The notes beneath the pieces are model-generated. The model was given only the letters and a program-made list of their open reading frames with translations, was not told the origin of the DNA and did not search any database. The translations under genes and the position numbers were made by a program. A stretch of DNA of 64,000 nucleotides from Undaria pinnatifida. Its lineage: Eukaryota; Sar; Phaeophyceae; Laminariales; Alariaceae. Positions 44,343 through 56,199 of the stretch are shown piece by piece (positions within the stretch are counted from its first letter, which is position 1; the number at the start of each line of letters is the position of its first letter). The stretch spans positions 8,805,840-8,869,839 of the forward strand of contig JABAKD010000023.1 in NCBI GenBank assembly GCA_012845835.1. The letters run 5' to 3'.

Positions 44343-47300
44343 TTACGCCTTGGAAGCGTAGTAGGCCTTCACCTGCATCATGTTACAGTAGTCACACAGA
44401 GGTTGTGGTTGTAGAGGGTAGGGGGCAGAGAGCGTGCGAGTAGGGGGTGTGAGGCGGACTGGGGGGGAAGATGGGCGCCGAAGATGTAGCGCAGGAAAAA
44501 GGAGAAGGGGAGGGGGGGGAGGCGTTTCCGTCTATTTTCATGCAACCACAAATTTTTTCGGCGAACATTGTACCGGTCTCGTGCATGCAACAACATATTA
44601 ATATTGTGCAATACCAACGACATCGGCAAGCAGGAAATCTCCCGGCTCAGCGACAGCAAGATCATTTGGACGAAAGCTATAAATCAGTTAATATAGTCCG
44701 CATGCGTGTTCCTTTTTAGCACCGCGGCCACTCCCCCCACACCACTAGCCATTATTCCGCACAACCGCATACTCCACAACACCGGTGGATGTGGGAGGGC
44801 GAACAAAGTAAAGGCATACCAGTTGGTTGGGAGAAAGCACGAGACCTGTGAGGGCCCGGCTTGTCCAGAAGATCAGCCAACGCGGTGATATTAAAAACCC
44901 TGCTTGATTTTAATGGTAAATGTGAACGTCGAAAATTACTCTAAAAAATATCAATCTGTTGCGTCAGAGGTTCACCACTCTCTAGCAGAGGCTCATAGAC
45001 CACTCGTGGAGGTTCATATTTCCCCACCCAAATACCACTTGTTGGCGAACTGAACTTTCGACCCGATGGGGCCAGACCCATGTCCCAGATACGCAAGATT
45101 TTCATATCGGAGGAGAACCAGATGCACGGTTCTGGTGGATTTCGCGCTAAGGAGTCCCATGATCCAGGGACGAAACACCCTTAAACGTGGTGCAATTCAT
45201 CGTAGCAAACGTCAAACGTTCAGTTATGCAGGCGGCCGTAGTTACCTTGGGGTGTTCCATGACGGCGTCGTCGATGGCCTTGAGGGAAGGGGCGATGTCC
45301 TCCACCATGGTGGTCGGGATACCGGTCAGGAAGCCGGCCTGCACGGTGGCCACCACGGCGTGGAGCTGCGGGAAATTGCACATAAAACGCACGGGAGAGA
45401 AGAGGAGGGCCATACGAAAGAGGAGGAGGGGCAAGACGGACGCATAAGAAATACGTAATGACGGGCACACACGTGGTACATCTAGACGGACAGCGAGGTG
45501 GGTGTAACTCGTGGAGGGTGTGGGGTTACTTGTCGACAAACACGCGTGTCCAAGATATGTTGGCACCAATCCACGTAGTAGAACACGGAGCTAGAAAAGG
45601 ATGGGCGAGGGAGATACGACGGAGGGATTTTACCTATGGGGCGTTGGTACAGAGAGGGCGGTGTGGTGGGACAACTTCAGCGCGTTTGGACCACTGCGGG
45701 TGGAGGCGGCTGTCGCTTGAATAAATCATGTTACTCAAATGAGGGCCTCCATATATTCACCCAACACAACCGGTGTGTATAGAAGCAATGTACTCGAAAC
45801 TCGTGGAGAAAATGATCTTGTCAACGGAACCTGCTACATACCTCCGTCGCCGAGCTTTCAAGCGAAGAATACACGAGCCTCAGGGTATCTACCGAATCGT
45901 TGGGAGGGACTAAAAAGAGCGCCCCCCCCTACATATCTACTTGAACCCCGCCTCATTAATCTAGAAAACCAGCAAGGCCTCCTGCTCCGGTATCGAGGCA
46001 ACAACAAGGCTCTATGAGGCTCCTCTTTCCTAGGCCCCACAAAAAAACCTGGATATCATCCGGAAGCCCCGTAAGTCAGAGTCGTAATAATTTCTACAAA
46101 AACGGCGTGACCACGTTTTATGCAACCACCCTCGGAAGGCAAATATTGCCCCTCTTCCGTAGCGCATGTGTTGCCGGATGCCCACAATAGAAGCGCTACC
46201 CCATATTCTAGCGCGGCTAGTTCAAGGTAGCGGGACGTACCGTGATGTCGGCGATGGTGATGGAGTTTCCGACGCAGAACACGGAGCGAGTGTTAGCGGC
46301 CGCCTTGCGAGCGACGTCTCCCAGCAACTCCTTCAACTTGCCGGCCATCAATGCCTTGCAGTTTTCCACCTGTTGTCGTCGATGGCGGAAGTGCAGTTTG
46401 AGTTGACGTTCGAGGTCAGGTTTATGTTTGTGTTATTGGTGAAACGTTGACTCAAGTTCTGTTGTTTTGGTTGTTGAAGTTGGCCATACTTTTGCTGATT
46501 TCGACGCTGATGTCATTTTGGTGTCAAAGCTTGCGGAAAGTTCAGTGTCACAGCGTAAGAGGGGACATGACCGAAGGGTGGGAGGGATGGGGGGTGCAAT
46601 GTGTGTTTATACACGTTTGATTAATCCAACAAGGCTGGACAAGACTGCCCGTTAATAAGGTAGATAAGATCAGCAGTGAGACTTACCGCGGCCATCCCTG
46701 TTTAATCCTCCTATATACCCGTTATGTTTCTCATCGCCACACACGGTTATCGTTACCGTTTCCGTGTTGAAAGCTACCGTCACCATTATCATTACCGCGT
46801 CCGGTGCTGTCTGACTTGTGCCACCCGTTACCGCTACTGCTACAGCTCTCCACGCCGGACCCAGTACCGTTTCTTCTACCATTGCAGCGACCGCTAACGT
46901 TTGGCGCGACCCCGTGTTAGTCGTGAAACCGTTCACCATACTATAGTAACACCGGTTTCATCATCGCTAAGCTTTGCTGTGTTCCTCGTCAGCGTCACCG
47001 CGAAAGGGGCATAGTTCACCTTCTTCGCCTCGTCCTTCTCTCCCATGGTGCCGAACAAGTTGATGAACACATCTTCCAAGATCATCACGATCTCATCCAC
47101 CTGATGAAAGCAGCAACAACAGATGGTAGACCGATGGTTGTCATAAGAGAAGGACAGAGCAAGGGCAACGAATATGGAGTGCATCGATGCTAAACCATAT
47201 GAGACACATCAAAGTAGCTGTTGATGCCGAAGCGAAAACGCAGGAACAACACCTCGGGTAGATTGTCGCCGTGCCGGGCATATACAACGCACCGAACTAT

Positions 47301-50300
47301 TTCATAGACTGGAACGACAGGACATGCCGGGTTTCTACTTATGGTTTACAGTGTGGTGGAAAGTACATACATTGGTTGTAATAAATTATATGTATATATT
47401 ATATGCTTGGTTAATCACACTCAGGATATTTTCTATATTGGCCAAACGCGCCATATCCCCTCCCCTCTCCTGACCTTCAGAGCTTCGAGGGCGTCCTCGG
47501 GGTACGTGCCGCCGAGCTTGCCGGCGTAGCGGACAAGAGCGGTCGACTGGGTGTAGTCGGTGCCGTCCATCTGTTGAAAATGGTGTTGACGCAAGATCAA
47601 GTTGGCACGAGTAATCGTCGTCGACGTTTAAAAGTGGCAGGCGGTGGTAGATGCAGGGGAGAGGGAGAGTGTGGGCGTCAGGCGGGTAACGAGACGGGTT
47701 GGGGGGCGGGGGCGGGTGTTGAAGGGGGGGGGGCAGGAAGAGGGAGGGAGGTGCCGGAAGGAAGAGGGGGTAAAACGCGGAGAGCGTCAAACAGGCAATA
47801 AATGAGTATCAAAGGGAAGCGACATGCGATGCGAGATGCGAACCAGGTGCATAGCGTAAATGACTTGCAGGCAATATCGTATACACAACGGATGGATGAG
47901 AAAAACGCGTGTTTCATCGTCAACTGCCATCTTCAGCTCTCTCATCAAAGGCGAGCGCAGGTAAATTTCGTTAAACGGCACGGACAGTTACTTACGGAAG
48001 GAACAGACCAGACAAGAGTCATAGTCATCATCTTGAAAAACAAAACTACATATTTTATGCGGAAAATGTAACGATCACCTGCACAGCGACTGCTGAGTCT
48101 GCGGGAATGCAAAAACATATTATTCGTATATCCAATACATTATTATCAATACGTAGTCTTTCCAATTGCCATCCAATTGTATATTTTATTTCATTTTATT
48201 ATGTTTCTTTTCCGAGCTTTGGCTCTCCTTTGCGGTTGGGTTGTTTCTTCGATTTCCCCTTCATTTTGTTTGTTTCATTTTTTGTTTTATTTTTATCTTT
48301 GTTTTTATTTGTTTTCTTATTTTGTTTTTTGTTTTTTGTTTTTGTTTTTGTTTTTGTTTTTGTTTATTTCGTATTTCTCTCTTCCAATGTATTTCTGTTG
48401 CTGACGTATGTATGTTGTGCCTGTCGTACCCAGTACTAGGGCATGACATTGCGTTGTCGAATGCATTACGATGCATTATCTCTGTGTCGTGGCTTGTGAC
48501 CACAGAGCTGATCTTTCTAGGGTGAAGAATCAGTACGGACACTGGGTGTGCTGGATGTCGACGAGTAGAAGAACGGTTTAATGTGAAGAACACACACACA
48601 CACACATACGAGAGTCCACCCTAGGCGAAGTATATTTTCTTTTACTCTTTCAAGACCGTGAATCATTTTGTTCAGCACAACTTGAGGGAAGCTCGGATTT
48701 GCAGTTGCACGCTACGATGATACGGCGGTAGTTGTAATATTTCTCAAACTCGCACCAACAAGAAATAATTTCGAACTCGCAACCGATTGTTAGGATGTGG
48801 TGTGTGAGAGGACCACTACACGCGGTAACACAGTTTTATGGCGCGGCAGTGCGTGGGGACAGTGAACAAAAAGAGATCGCACATGCGCGCAAATGACGCA
48901 GGAAAGCAATGAACAGGCGCTTTTTTTGTGAACAGCAGATTATATTGTCCGAAACAATAACTTCGACCGCGGCAATGTTGCGCCGTTGCAAAGGCGCATC
49001 ATCCGCAACAACAGCTGGTGATGCCGCTACGCAACTTGAGCCGAGGCAACATGCTTGAGCTTTGCAGTACGTAATATTTTGCATGTTGACAACGAACGAA
49101 TATGCAAGATTATTTTGTTTTCCCTCATAGATGGGATACTAGAGGTACAATTTCTACGCTTTCTTCCGATTTCCATTATTGCCGTAGTACACGTGTGCGG
49201 TACACGTTTGTTTGTGGGGTCGTTGGTTAGTGACCGAGTGAGCTACGATGTGTGTTAGGAGCGAGCGTGTAGAGCGTAGAAAGCGCGATGCATATTATCC
49301 ATTTAAAAGAGACCGCTGCATATATTATAAAAAATGAAAATACACTCCAGCTGTGAGATCGAAGATTTCGTCGAAACTCATCTTTGCAAGCTGTGTGTGA
49401 TACTCTGATCGCGCGCATTACGATTTGTGTGTCCTCATTAAGGATATAGGTCGGCGACTCCCCTTACAACTACACAGTGTAGCTATCAGGGTCAACAGGG
49501 TGATTTTAGTCAGTCTGTGCGCGGAAACTATAAAACCCGTTTCTGATGGGGGCAAAATCTGACAGCTGTGAAGGGAAATGTATCCTTTTATCAAGTGAAT
49601 CTTGTAAGTCGAATAACCGGTGAGGGGGGGGGGCGGCATATATATAACTAATGTCCCAGGTACAAACTGGTTCTAAAGGGAGTCGCCGATCTACAGTATA
49701 TCCTCAATCAGGAGACACAGCCCAGTAATACGCGCGACTAGAGTATCACGCATGGCTCGCAACGATGGGTTTCGACGAAATCTTCGATATCACAGCTGGA
49801 GTGTATTATTACTTGGATAATATATAGCCACCCGATGTGTTGCAGGGCATGACCATCAAACTTTAAATGTACGAGGCTCTTTTACACGAAGGAGTCAAAA
49901 ATGTACAGGCAGGCAAATCTCGCACTACCCCAGGTCAAACACAGAGCAAAAAGAGCTGTTGATTCCTGGGTTGGCTATTCTCACATTCCTGGCCGAACCT
50001 TATAGGGCTCGACCGGAGGAGGCCGGCAAGTCCACGGTGTTCACTAAGTTGAAGGGGCGAGGTTAACACCAAGTCTGCGTTCTGCAGATGGACAAAAACT
50101 GCTAAATACACAAACGAAGTGTATGGAGCTGAAGTTTTTTACACCCGCATCTCCAGGGGGATCCAATAAAGAAGAAGAAAAAAAGTTTTTTTGTCGTTTA
50201 TTAAAGCACATACAGTGGTAAATTTTTGTGCGATGCATGAGTCCTACTTTGTTGAACCCACTGCCATTACACACACCAGTTCGTATGAGACATATTTGCA

Positions 50301-51703
50301 TTACCAAACTAAGATTGATAGCAGACGCGCGCACTTGTCGATGCACACAATTTTTGGAGCGAAACAAACGTCGCAGGAAAATCAGTTGATTGCAGAAGCA
50401 TCGGCCACAAACACAGGAGTCACGACCTGCGCCGGGGTATGATATGCACCAGCACTGCAATACAAGAGGGGTTTTCATCACTCTTGCGTAGCATGTTGAC
50501 AAGATGATATTTCCACAACAACAAAAAAGTAGACTGGTGCATTCCACAGCCGTCAGATGGTGTCCCCTTCAAAAACGGGTTTAATGCAGTCTCCATGCAA
50601 TGATTGATTGAACGTCACCCTGATAACATCACCCTGTTGACCCTGGTACAAGCTACACACAGTTGTGGTTCTAAGGGTAGTCGCCGACCAATATCGTTGA
50701 TGAGGACACACCCAGTAACACGGGGGGTCGGAGTAACACACACAGCTCGCATGTACAAAAAAAGATGAATTTCGACGAAATCTTCGATCTCAACACAGCT
50801 GGGAGTGAACTTTGTTTCTTATGAAATAATGATATACTTGCCGTTACTGCTGGACGCCAGCCGAAATGCAGTGACTTGTAAGTGTCGCACTCGCACCCGG
50901 TAGGGTGTAAGGGTGAGAAAGACAAGATGAGATTTTTTTTTTAACGAAAAGAAACGAGGGAGCCGAGAGCAGTTCTACTGAAGTTACGTACCAGGTATAG
51001 TATAGTAATACGCGCGATCGGAGGGATCACACACAGCTTCCAAAGATGAGCTCCGAAAAAAAATTCGACCTCACAGCTGGTGGAGTGTATTTTTCTTTTT
51101 TGCAATTAATAGTCTGGTCCACAGCAGCAGCAGAAGCAGCAGCGTGGAACGGACTCTATCCCAAACGGTAAGTCGTACGAAGCCCTGGACATATCTTTTT
51201 TTGTGCTGCAGTACGCAGCCTGCTGGGTCGGTGTTTCTGTTCTGCTGTACCTTTTGTTTTTTATATACTGCTGTACGCAGCCTGCTGGCAGGACTTCTGT
51301 ACTGCTGGGTGTCTTCTGTACTGCTGGGTGTCTAAACTCGTACGAGAAGTCTATCATCGTCGCAATTGTGTACCGTGTACGGCAAAACTACCGCTGTCAA
51401 TCACCAGTGAGAGGTCTACACAGTACAGCTGGGCAGCAGTAGAAGCGGCGTCTACCAGAAAGCGCGTGCATGCAGCCGATCTCAAGTAAAAGGTGAAACA
51501 CCTTGTACTGCGCTACTCGTAAACACCACTCGTTGTGTATCCCTTTTGCTTACCTCGTAAACGGGCACGGTCTTGAAGCGGCAAGCCGGCAGGTCTTCGA
51601 AGGCCATGCGCTTGTCCACGAAGTCCACTCCAGCCACGGCGAGGGCCACGCGGGTGGCCTCTCCACGGGCGGGGATTCCAAAGTAGTGCAGTACGGGAGA
51701 CAT
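44343..51703 (-). CDS. Glutathione S-transferase, sigma-class-like, six exons, 208 aa
   Basis: The enzyme conjugates glutathione to electrophiles in the cytosol, in detoxification and stress response. Exons on the minus strand: 51703-51554, 47570-47475, 47100-46999, 46369-46241, 45365-45246, 44372-44343. All introns are GT-AG and phase 0. The thioredoxin-like domain begins MSPVLHYFGIPARGEATR with the catalytic Tyr at residue 7. The conserved cis-proline is P47 in VPVYE, and the glutathione-binding Q58-S59 lies in DGTDYTQS. The helical domain has the N-capping motif NSITIADIT (D157) and ends VKAYYASKA. Length fits the family (about 200-210). No damage is visible. Start chosen because the first-exon ATG matches the family start, although an upstream in-frame ATG exists at 51850. 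Confidence 0.93.
48270..48368 (+). repeat. T-rich microsatellite, (TTTTTG)n core
   Basis: The stretch is almost only T and G, ending in tandem TTTTTG units. Hydrophobic Phe/Leu-rich open frames here are by-products. It lies in intron 1 of the glutathione S-transferase gene. Confidence 0.8.
49326..49819. mobile_element. Short complete family T element (494 bp, MITE-like)
   Basis: The left end TATAAAAAATGAAAATACAC and a related inverted right end (GGAGTGTATTATTACTTGGATA) bound the element. The two subterminal arms are present without the long G/C modules; only a short G run remains near 49626. ATATAT precedes and follows it, a possible 6-bp target duplication, though the AT-rich context makes chance likely. 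It is inside intron 1 of the glutathione S-transferase gene. Confidence 0.8.
50541..50835 (-). mobile_element. Family T element fragment (one arm)
   Basis: It contains the family landmarks in reverse orientation: CAGATGGTGTCCCC, AACGGGTTT, GTCGCCGACC, then TTTCGACGAAATCTTCGATC. Several small insertions make it one of the more diverged copies. It lies in intron 1 of the glutathione S-transferase gene. Confidence 0.75.
51000..51105 (-). mobile_element. Family T terminus fragment
   Basis: About 100 bp matching the outer end: AATACGCGCGATCGGAG, ACACACAGCTTCCAAAGATG, CTCACAGCTGGTGGAGTGTA. It lies in intron 1 of the glutathione S-transferase gene. Confidence 0.75.
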
Positions 51704-51840
51704 GGTGCTGTTGTTTGTGTTGGTGGTGCTGTTGTTGTTGGTGTTGGTGGTAGTGGTTGCGGTAGTTGTGGTTGTGGTGGTGGTGGTGCTGTCGATGTTG
51801 TCGCTTGGCAAAATGATTATGTCTCTTTGTCCCGTGGCGG
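51704..51840 (-). promoter_or_regulatory. CAA/CCA-rich 5' leader of the glutathione S-transferase gene
   Basis: Directly upstream of the chosen ATG the minus strand is a run of ACC/AAC triplets. An in-frame extension to ATG at 51850 would add a Thr/Asn-rich tail atypical of the family, so I read this as untranslated leader. No TATA-like element could be assigned. Confidence 0.5.
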
Positions 51841-51849
51841 GCGGATCCA

Positions 51850-53144
51850 AACGGAACTGTCAGCTTTCCCAGCAACATCGCGTAAGTTTCTATTTTCCCG
51901 TTAATCCGACATACCCCCGCTATTTCTGCTACTGCTTGTGTATCTGGAATATTTGAAAGAGTCTAAAACATCCCCGATCCCCGCCTTATTTTCGTTTTAT
52001 ACTATAATATACATTGGTCTACTCAGGCTGTTCAGCATGATATCATTCACCGGGGGGAATGGTTGAGAGTTCGGATGAATGTCCCGCTCAACCACAACTT
52101 GAAAATTTTATTTCCGTTTTCCTCTCCGCCAAGTGTCCGCCCTGAAGATCCTCCGGATAAATGAGGATCCTACAGTAGTGGCGGCAGTAGATGCTCCTCT
52201 GGCGTTGTAGGTCTAGATGCCCCTCTATGGCAGATGTTCCCCTGGCAGATGTCTCTCTCAAGGTTGTGTGGTCTATGTAGATTCTAGAATGTACTAGATG
52301 AATGTACTAGATGGCCCTCACCAGAAAGAGGTCGCCGATTATTCGGCCGGTTCTTAGTCGGCAAAACTCAGTTGGCCGAGCAGAGACTCGCGCAAAATGT
52401 TTCTCGTGTGTTCTCCCGGTGCTACACAGCACACGCAGTAGTAGTAGTAGATATATAGCCGGACGCCCCGGTGGCGTGTCAGGTTATCCTCGAACCTGGT
52501 GTAGGTCAGTTTCGTGCGCTCGAACCCCCCCGAATGCATACTCGTATAAATTCGTGGGGATTATTCTTGTGCACAAATCGACTTGCGGAAAACGCGAGTG
52601 TGCGTTAGCAACACTCGATGAAAAATTGACGAGCGGTGGGATTGCTGAACCCTATGCGCGATAAAAATTGAAGGCAATAACCGGGGGGGAAAAGGGACAA
52701 CACCTATGACCAAGGCTTGTCCAGCAGCTAAAAAAGTAGAATTGTGCAAAAGAAAAAAAAAAAAAAAAATGGTACGTTCATGTTTCTCTCTTTGCCCTGG
52801 TACTCGCACACGATTGTAGTAGTAGATATATTTCTATTCTTCGCCACGGAGATGTACTAACGATCAACTTTTGCAAATGGTCAAACACACTAGTAGCAGA
52901 CAACCTTGAGAAAACCATCGAGATTTCATTTGACCGTCCAGCTAAACTTGCGACTATACTGACGACATGTATATTATCTTGTTCCTCTGGTACTACTACA
53001 AGTACTCGTGGATGCTTACACTCCTTCTGCCCGGAGATTTTTCTCTGCCTAATACCAGGCAGATATTTTTTTCCAGGCGGCTGCTCCTTCTGAAAAAGCA
53101 GCGATGGTGTTCCTCGTGTGGAAGATGTGCACGACGAGTAAGTG
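51850..53144. other. Intergenic sequence, no gene seen
   Basis: Short AGT/TAG runs near 52438-52455 and 52817-52830 and an A17-type tract near 52751 occur. I recognise no gene. The A tract could mark the end of a retroposed copy, but no matching body is evident. Confidence 0.35.
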
Positions 53145-53571
53145 TGTTGAGAGTATGAACCTTGGATTCAAACCTAAGTGGATGCCCAGTCTATTCGAGC
53201 AGTGTATTCGCACGAATAAGAGATGCAGTTGAACCTTTCGTTGAATCTTACGTTGAATATTCGGTGGAACTTTGATGTAAACGTATATTTGAGTATGTCG
53301 AGGTTGTCCCGTTGTCCCGGTATTCTACCGGACTACGGGCATTGTTCCGTGATAATAAAGTGGTGATGCAACCCACCATGATCACTCTCCCATCTCTCCC
53401 TTCTCTCCGTTTCTTCCCTTCTTCTCTCTTTCGCCTCAAGCGCCCCTTTCAAACTATCGCTTTTCTTTCGTATAGCAAGTGATCTTAACAGACACTTTGT
53501 TGCCACCTCTGCATCTCTTCGCATTGAAGACCGAGCCTCCACACAACCATTGTGTTCACAGACTATTCACA
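53145..53571 (+). repeat. Copia-2 5' LTR
   Basis: It starts TGTTGAGAGTA and ends CTATTCACA, and matches 58397-58819. A hairpin at 53308-53339 (CCCGT...CCGGTA-TTC-TACCGG...ACGGG) is kept in both LTRs and is followed by AATAAA-like sequence in this copy. Just after the LTR, GGTTATGAGCCTC may be a Met-tRNA-type primer-binding site (weak). Confidence 0.75.
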
Positions 53572-53686
53572 GGTTATGAGCCTCAACCTTCGATATGAAC
53601 ATCGATCGGCACCAAGCGACATCTCATTGAAGTCTGACGCATCTTACCAAGAAGTTTGAGACAAATTCACTAAGCCGGCTACATCA

Positions 53687-53857
53687 TCAGCATCATCAGC
53701 GATCAGCATCAGCACCAGCATCAGCATCAGCATCATCATCAGCATCAGCGATCAGCTACAGCGTCAGCATCAGCATCAATATCAGCGTGAGCATCAGCGA
53801 TCAGCATGAGCATCAGCATCAGCATTATCGATCAACATCAGCATCACCATCACCATG
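53687..53857 (+). repeat. (CATCAG)n microsatellite in the copia-2 leader
   Basis: CATCAG and GATCAG units repeat with interruptions between the LTR and the Gag region. Confidence 0.85.
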
Positions 53858-53973
53858 AGAGAGTCCACCAAAGCAGGTGATGCGGTAGACAAGCTCGTTT
53901 TAGAGCTCTCAACAGCCAATTTAATGGGGTAAATTTTGACGTATGAAAACGCACGGCTCAGTCTGCGATAAGT

Positions 53974-54480
53974 ATGCGTCATGCCGGGATCTCTGATATC
54001 CTGAAAGGGCGTCCTTGCCCCGAGCCCGAACTAACTAGTCCTCGTCCATCTTCTAGAAGAAGTAGGCCTTCACGAGCTGTAACTCGCAGCCAGGCCGCTG
54101 ACGAAACGGGCACTCAGTCCGGGGAAACGCCCCCGGCTGACACAGCAAAAAATGTACAGCCGGACGCAGGGAGTACTCCCGTGGACACGGCGCATCTGCT
54201 GCCATCATATTCGGGATATTCTACACACCCAGCCGCAACATCAGTTTTATGGGCCACGGATGACAACATGTCAAATTTGGAAGACATCAAGCACTGGCAC
54301 TGCGACAACAGTCTTCTGTTCGACTTCTTGTTCCTGACAACATCGGGAGCTGCGGCCAGCTTTCTTCTACAATTCAAGCCTAAACGAGGTGAACTTGCAA
54401 CTGGAAAAGCTGCTTAGGATGGTATGGTTAGAGAATATCAAAATTCCACCCGCCAACGTAGACGTATAGTCTAATCAAAC
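53974..54480 (+). pseudogene. Copia-2 Gag, N-terminal part
   Basis: The open frame of 147 codons contains NLEDIKHWHCDNSLLFDFLF and KPKRGELATGKAA, then TAG at 54415-54417 where the family has Trp of the AW motif. The same frame continues with DGMVREYQ before a frameshift leads to the next Gag piece. It is recognised as copia-type Gag from that continuation. Confidence 0.65.
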
Positions 54481-55802
54481 AACTACTAACGCATACGGTC
54501 ATGACGGATGGGGAAGACCCAGACGTGTTTTTAAATGAAGTATTCTTTTTACGGGATGAATTGGTGGACATGGGAGAGGTATTCAACGATGACAGCATAT
54601 TGGACATAGTGTTGGAAGGACTCACGGATGAATACCTCCAAATAAAATATAGCGCCGAAGCAGATGATGACTTCACACTCGACTGAGCTGTGACAACAAT
54701 GCGAAATATATACGCGAATAGGGCGATGCAAAACGGGCCTTTGCGAAAAGCGAAGGGGCGTGAATCTGCTATGGTAGTCACGTCAACACCCTTAGCAGTA
54801 GTGATCTGTTCACACTGCAAAACGCCAGACCATCGATTCCAAAATTGCTTTAAGCGCAAGAGAAAGATGTCGGGGAAGAAACCTCCCCCGACAACTCGAA
54901 AGAATTCGTGGTGCAGCCTGCAAAAATTCAATCGCCACGATAATATCGACTATCAGTCTCAAATGCGGGACGACAATATATCCCGTTGCCCTCGTCCTGG
55001 CCAACAAAATGGCCGGCACAATAACAACCGCGGCGCTCACGCCAACACCGCCATAACTCCAACTTCAACAACGCAAATGGAAGCTTACGTCCCAGTGACA
55101 CATGCTCCATCCACTCCTGTGTCTGCGACTACAGAAGCTACTTCTACGTCCTTCGCGACTCCTCCCTGTCCACCCTCATCTCCAGCTGGTATAGGTTATT
55201 CTTTCATCGCCGCACCTCCGATCAACATCGCCGCGCAGCCCGTCGACTTCTCCATGACCGCGGACAGCGGAGCTTCTAGCCACCTCATCGACAATCAGCT
55301 CTTACCTGGCATCGAACATGAAATGAACCACCATGTACAGCTGGACCCTCTTGAAACAATAAACGTAGGAGGAAACCATGGCCTCTAAGGCGTTGGGCAA
55401 GGGGTTTTGTTCGTTCAAGTGTCGGACCACATAGGCTCTAAGCACTCTGTGCAGCTTCCTTTCACGGTCGTACCAGGGCTAGGCAGGCACGTATTTTCGG
55501 GGGGATCAGCTGCTGTGATAGGATTCACTATGATCATCGCCACGAAGCCGTATCTGGACATGGGTGCATTGGCTGTACCCCTACGCAAAGACAGCCACTG
55601 CTTTTCTCTGCACCATCTTGACCTTACCGCTGGTGCTACCAGCCGAACACCTGAGACAGCGTTTCCGACCATTTCTAGCAAAAAATTAAACCGGAAACCA
55701 TCCTCGCTGTTTAAGCTTCAACTGCTACTGAAGCGTTTTCCCCGCCTGAAACCATTCCAGCTAACATCGGGCACAGGAGGTTGGGTCATCCCAAGCAGGT
55801 GA
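54481..55802 (+). pseudogene. Copia-2 Gag C-terminus, zinc knuckle and protease
   Basis: One frame carries VMTDGEDPDVF and VLEGLTDEYLQIKYS (copia Gag), then TGA at 54684-54686 in place of an Arg codon. A zinc knuckle CSHCKTPDHRFQNC (C-x2-C-x4-H-x4-C, 54807-54848) binds RNA in intact elements. The aspartic protease motif ADSGASSHLIDN lies near 55260-55295. A TAA at 55386-55388 follows, and the same frame goes on through LPFTVVPGLGRHVFSGG to 55802. The two stops make it inactive. Confidence 0.8.
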
Positions 55803-56080
55803 TGGCCGAGGTGAAAAATATCCCAGAGTGTGGGGTAAATTTTCCAGACACTTTATCGGCGTGTGATACATGCAAGATCATCAAGAGTACTCAACAGAAA
55901 CACCTAAGACATTGAGGCCTAACCTTTCCAGCGAACATACAATCTGGTGAGTACTGACCTGGTGGGATACGTCGACATAGCAAAATGTGCCGACCATCAC
56001 AGCAGGGTAAAAGAGGCCTCCTTCGTCGAAGAGCCGCCTTTCGTTCTACCAACAGCAGACTCGGCCACTTCTCAGGTATG
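55763..56080 (+). pseudogene. Copia-2 pre-integrase zinc domain and integrase start
   Basis: In a shifted frame, HRRLGHPKQVMAEVKN and CDTCKIIKST form the H-x4-H...C-x2-C pre-integrase domain, stopped by TGA at 55913-55915. A short piece LVSTDLVGYVDIA resembles the start of the integrase core with its first Asp. Beyond about 56080 similarity is lost. Confidence 0.7.
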
Positions 56081-56199
56081 AGCGCGTCAGCTGGTCCTAC
56101 AACGCCAAGGATCTCCGAAACAGCAGTTCGATACCGTTTCGCAGTACACCAGCAGGGCTCTCGGAATGGATATATTTAACCGTCCAATATTTATTTCGG

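Larger units (their letters stand above)
47571..51553 (-). other. Intron 1 of the glutathione S-transferase gene (3,983 bp)
   Basis: It begins GTAAGC after codon 50 and ends CAACAG before codon 51. It is four or more times longer than the other introns (374, 629, 875 and 873 bp). It holds one complete short family T element (49326-49819) and two fragments (50541-50835, 51000-51105), which account for part of the extra length. Confidence 0.85.

Noticed and set aside
44706-44888. Short peptide KVKAYQLVGRK resembling the start of ribosomal protein L18a
   Set aside because: The match is about ten residues, the following residues do not fit the family, and no further exons were found.
48107-48525. 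Hydrophobic Phe-rich frames suggesting membrane proteins
   Set aside because: They result from a T-rich microsatellite inside an intron.
50044-50547. 167-codon minus-strand open frame in GST intron 1
   Set aside because: It is Cys-rich with no recognisable domain, lies within an intron, and abuts a family T fragment.
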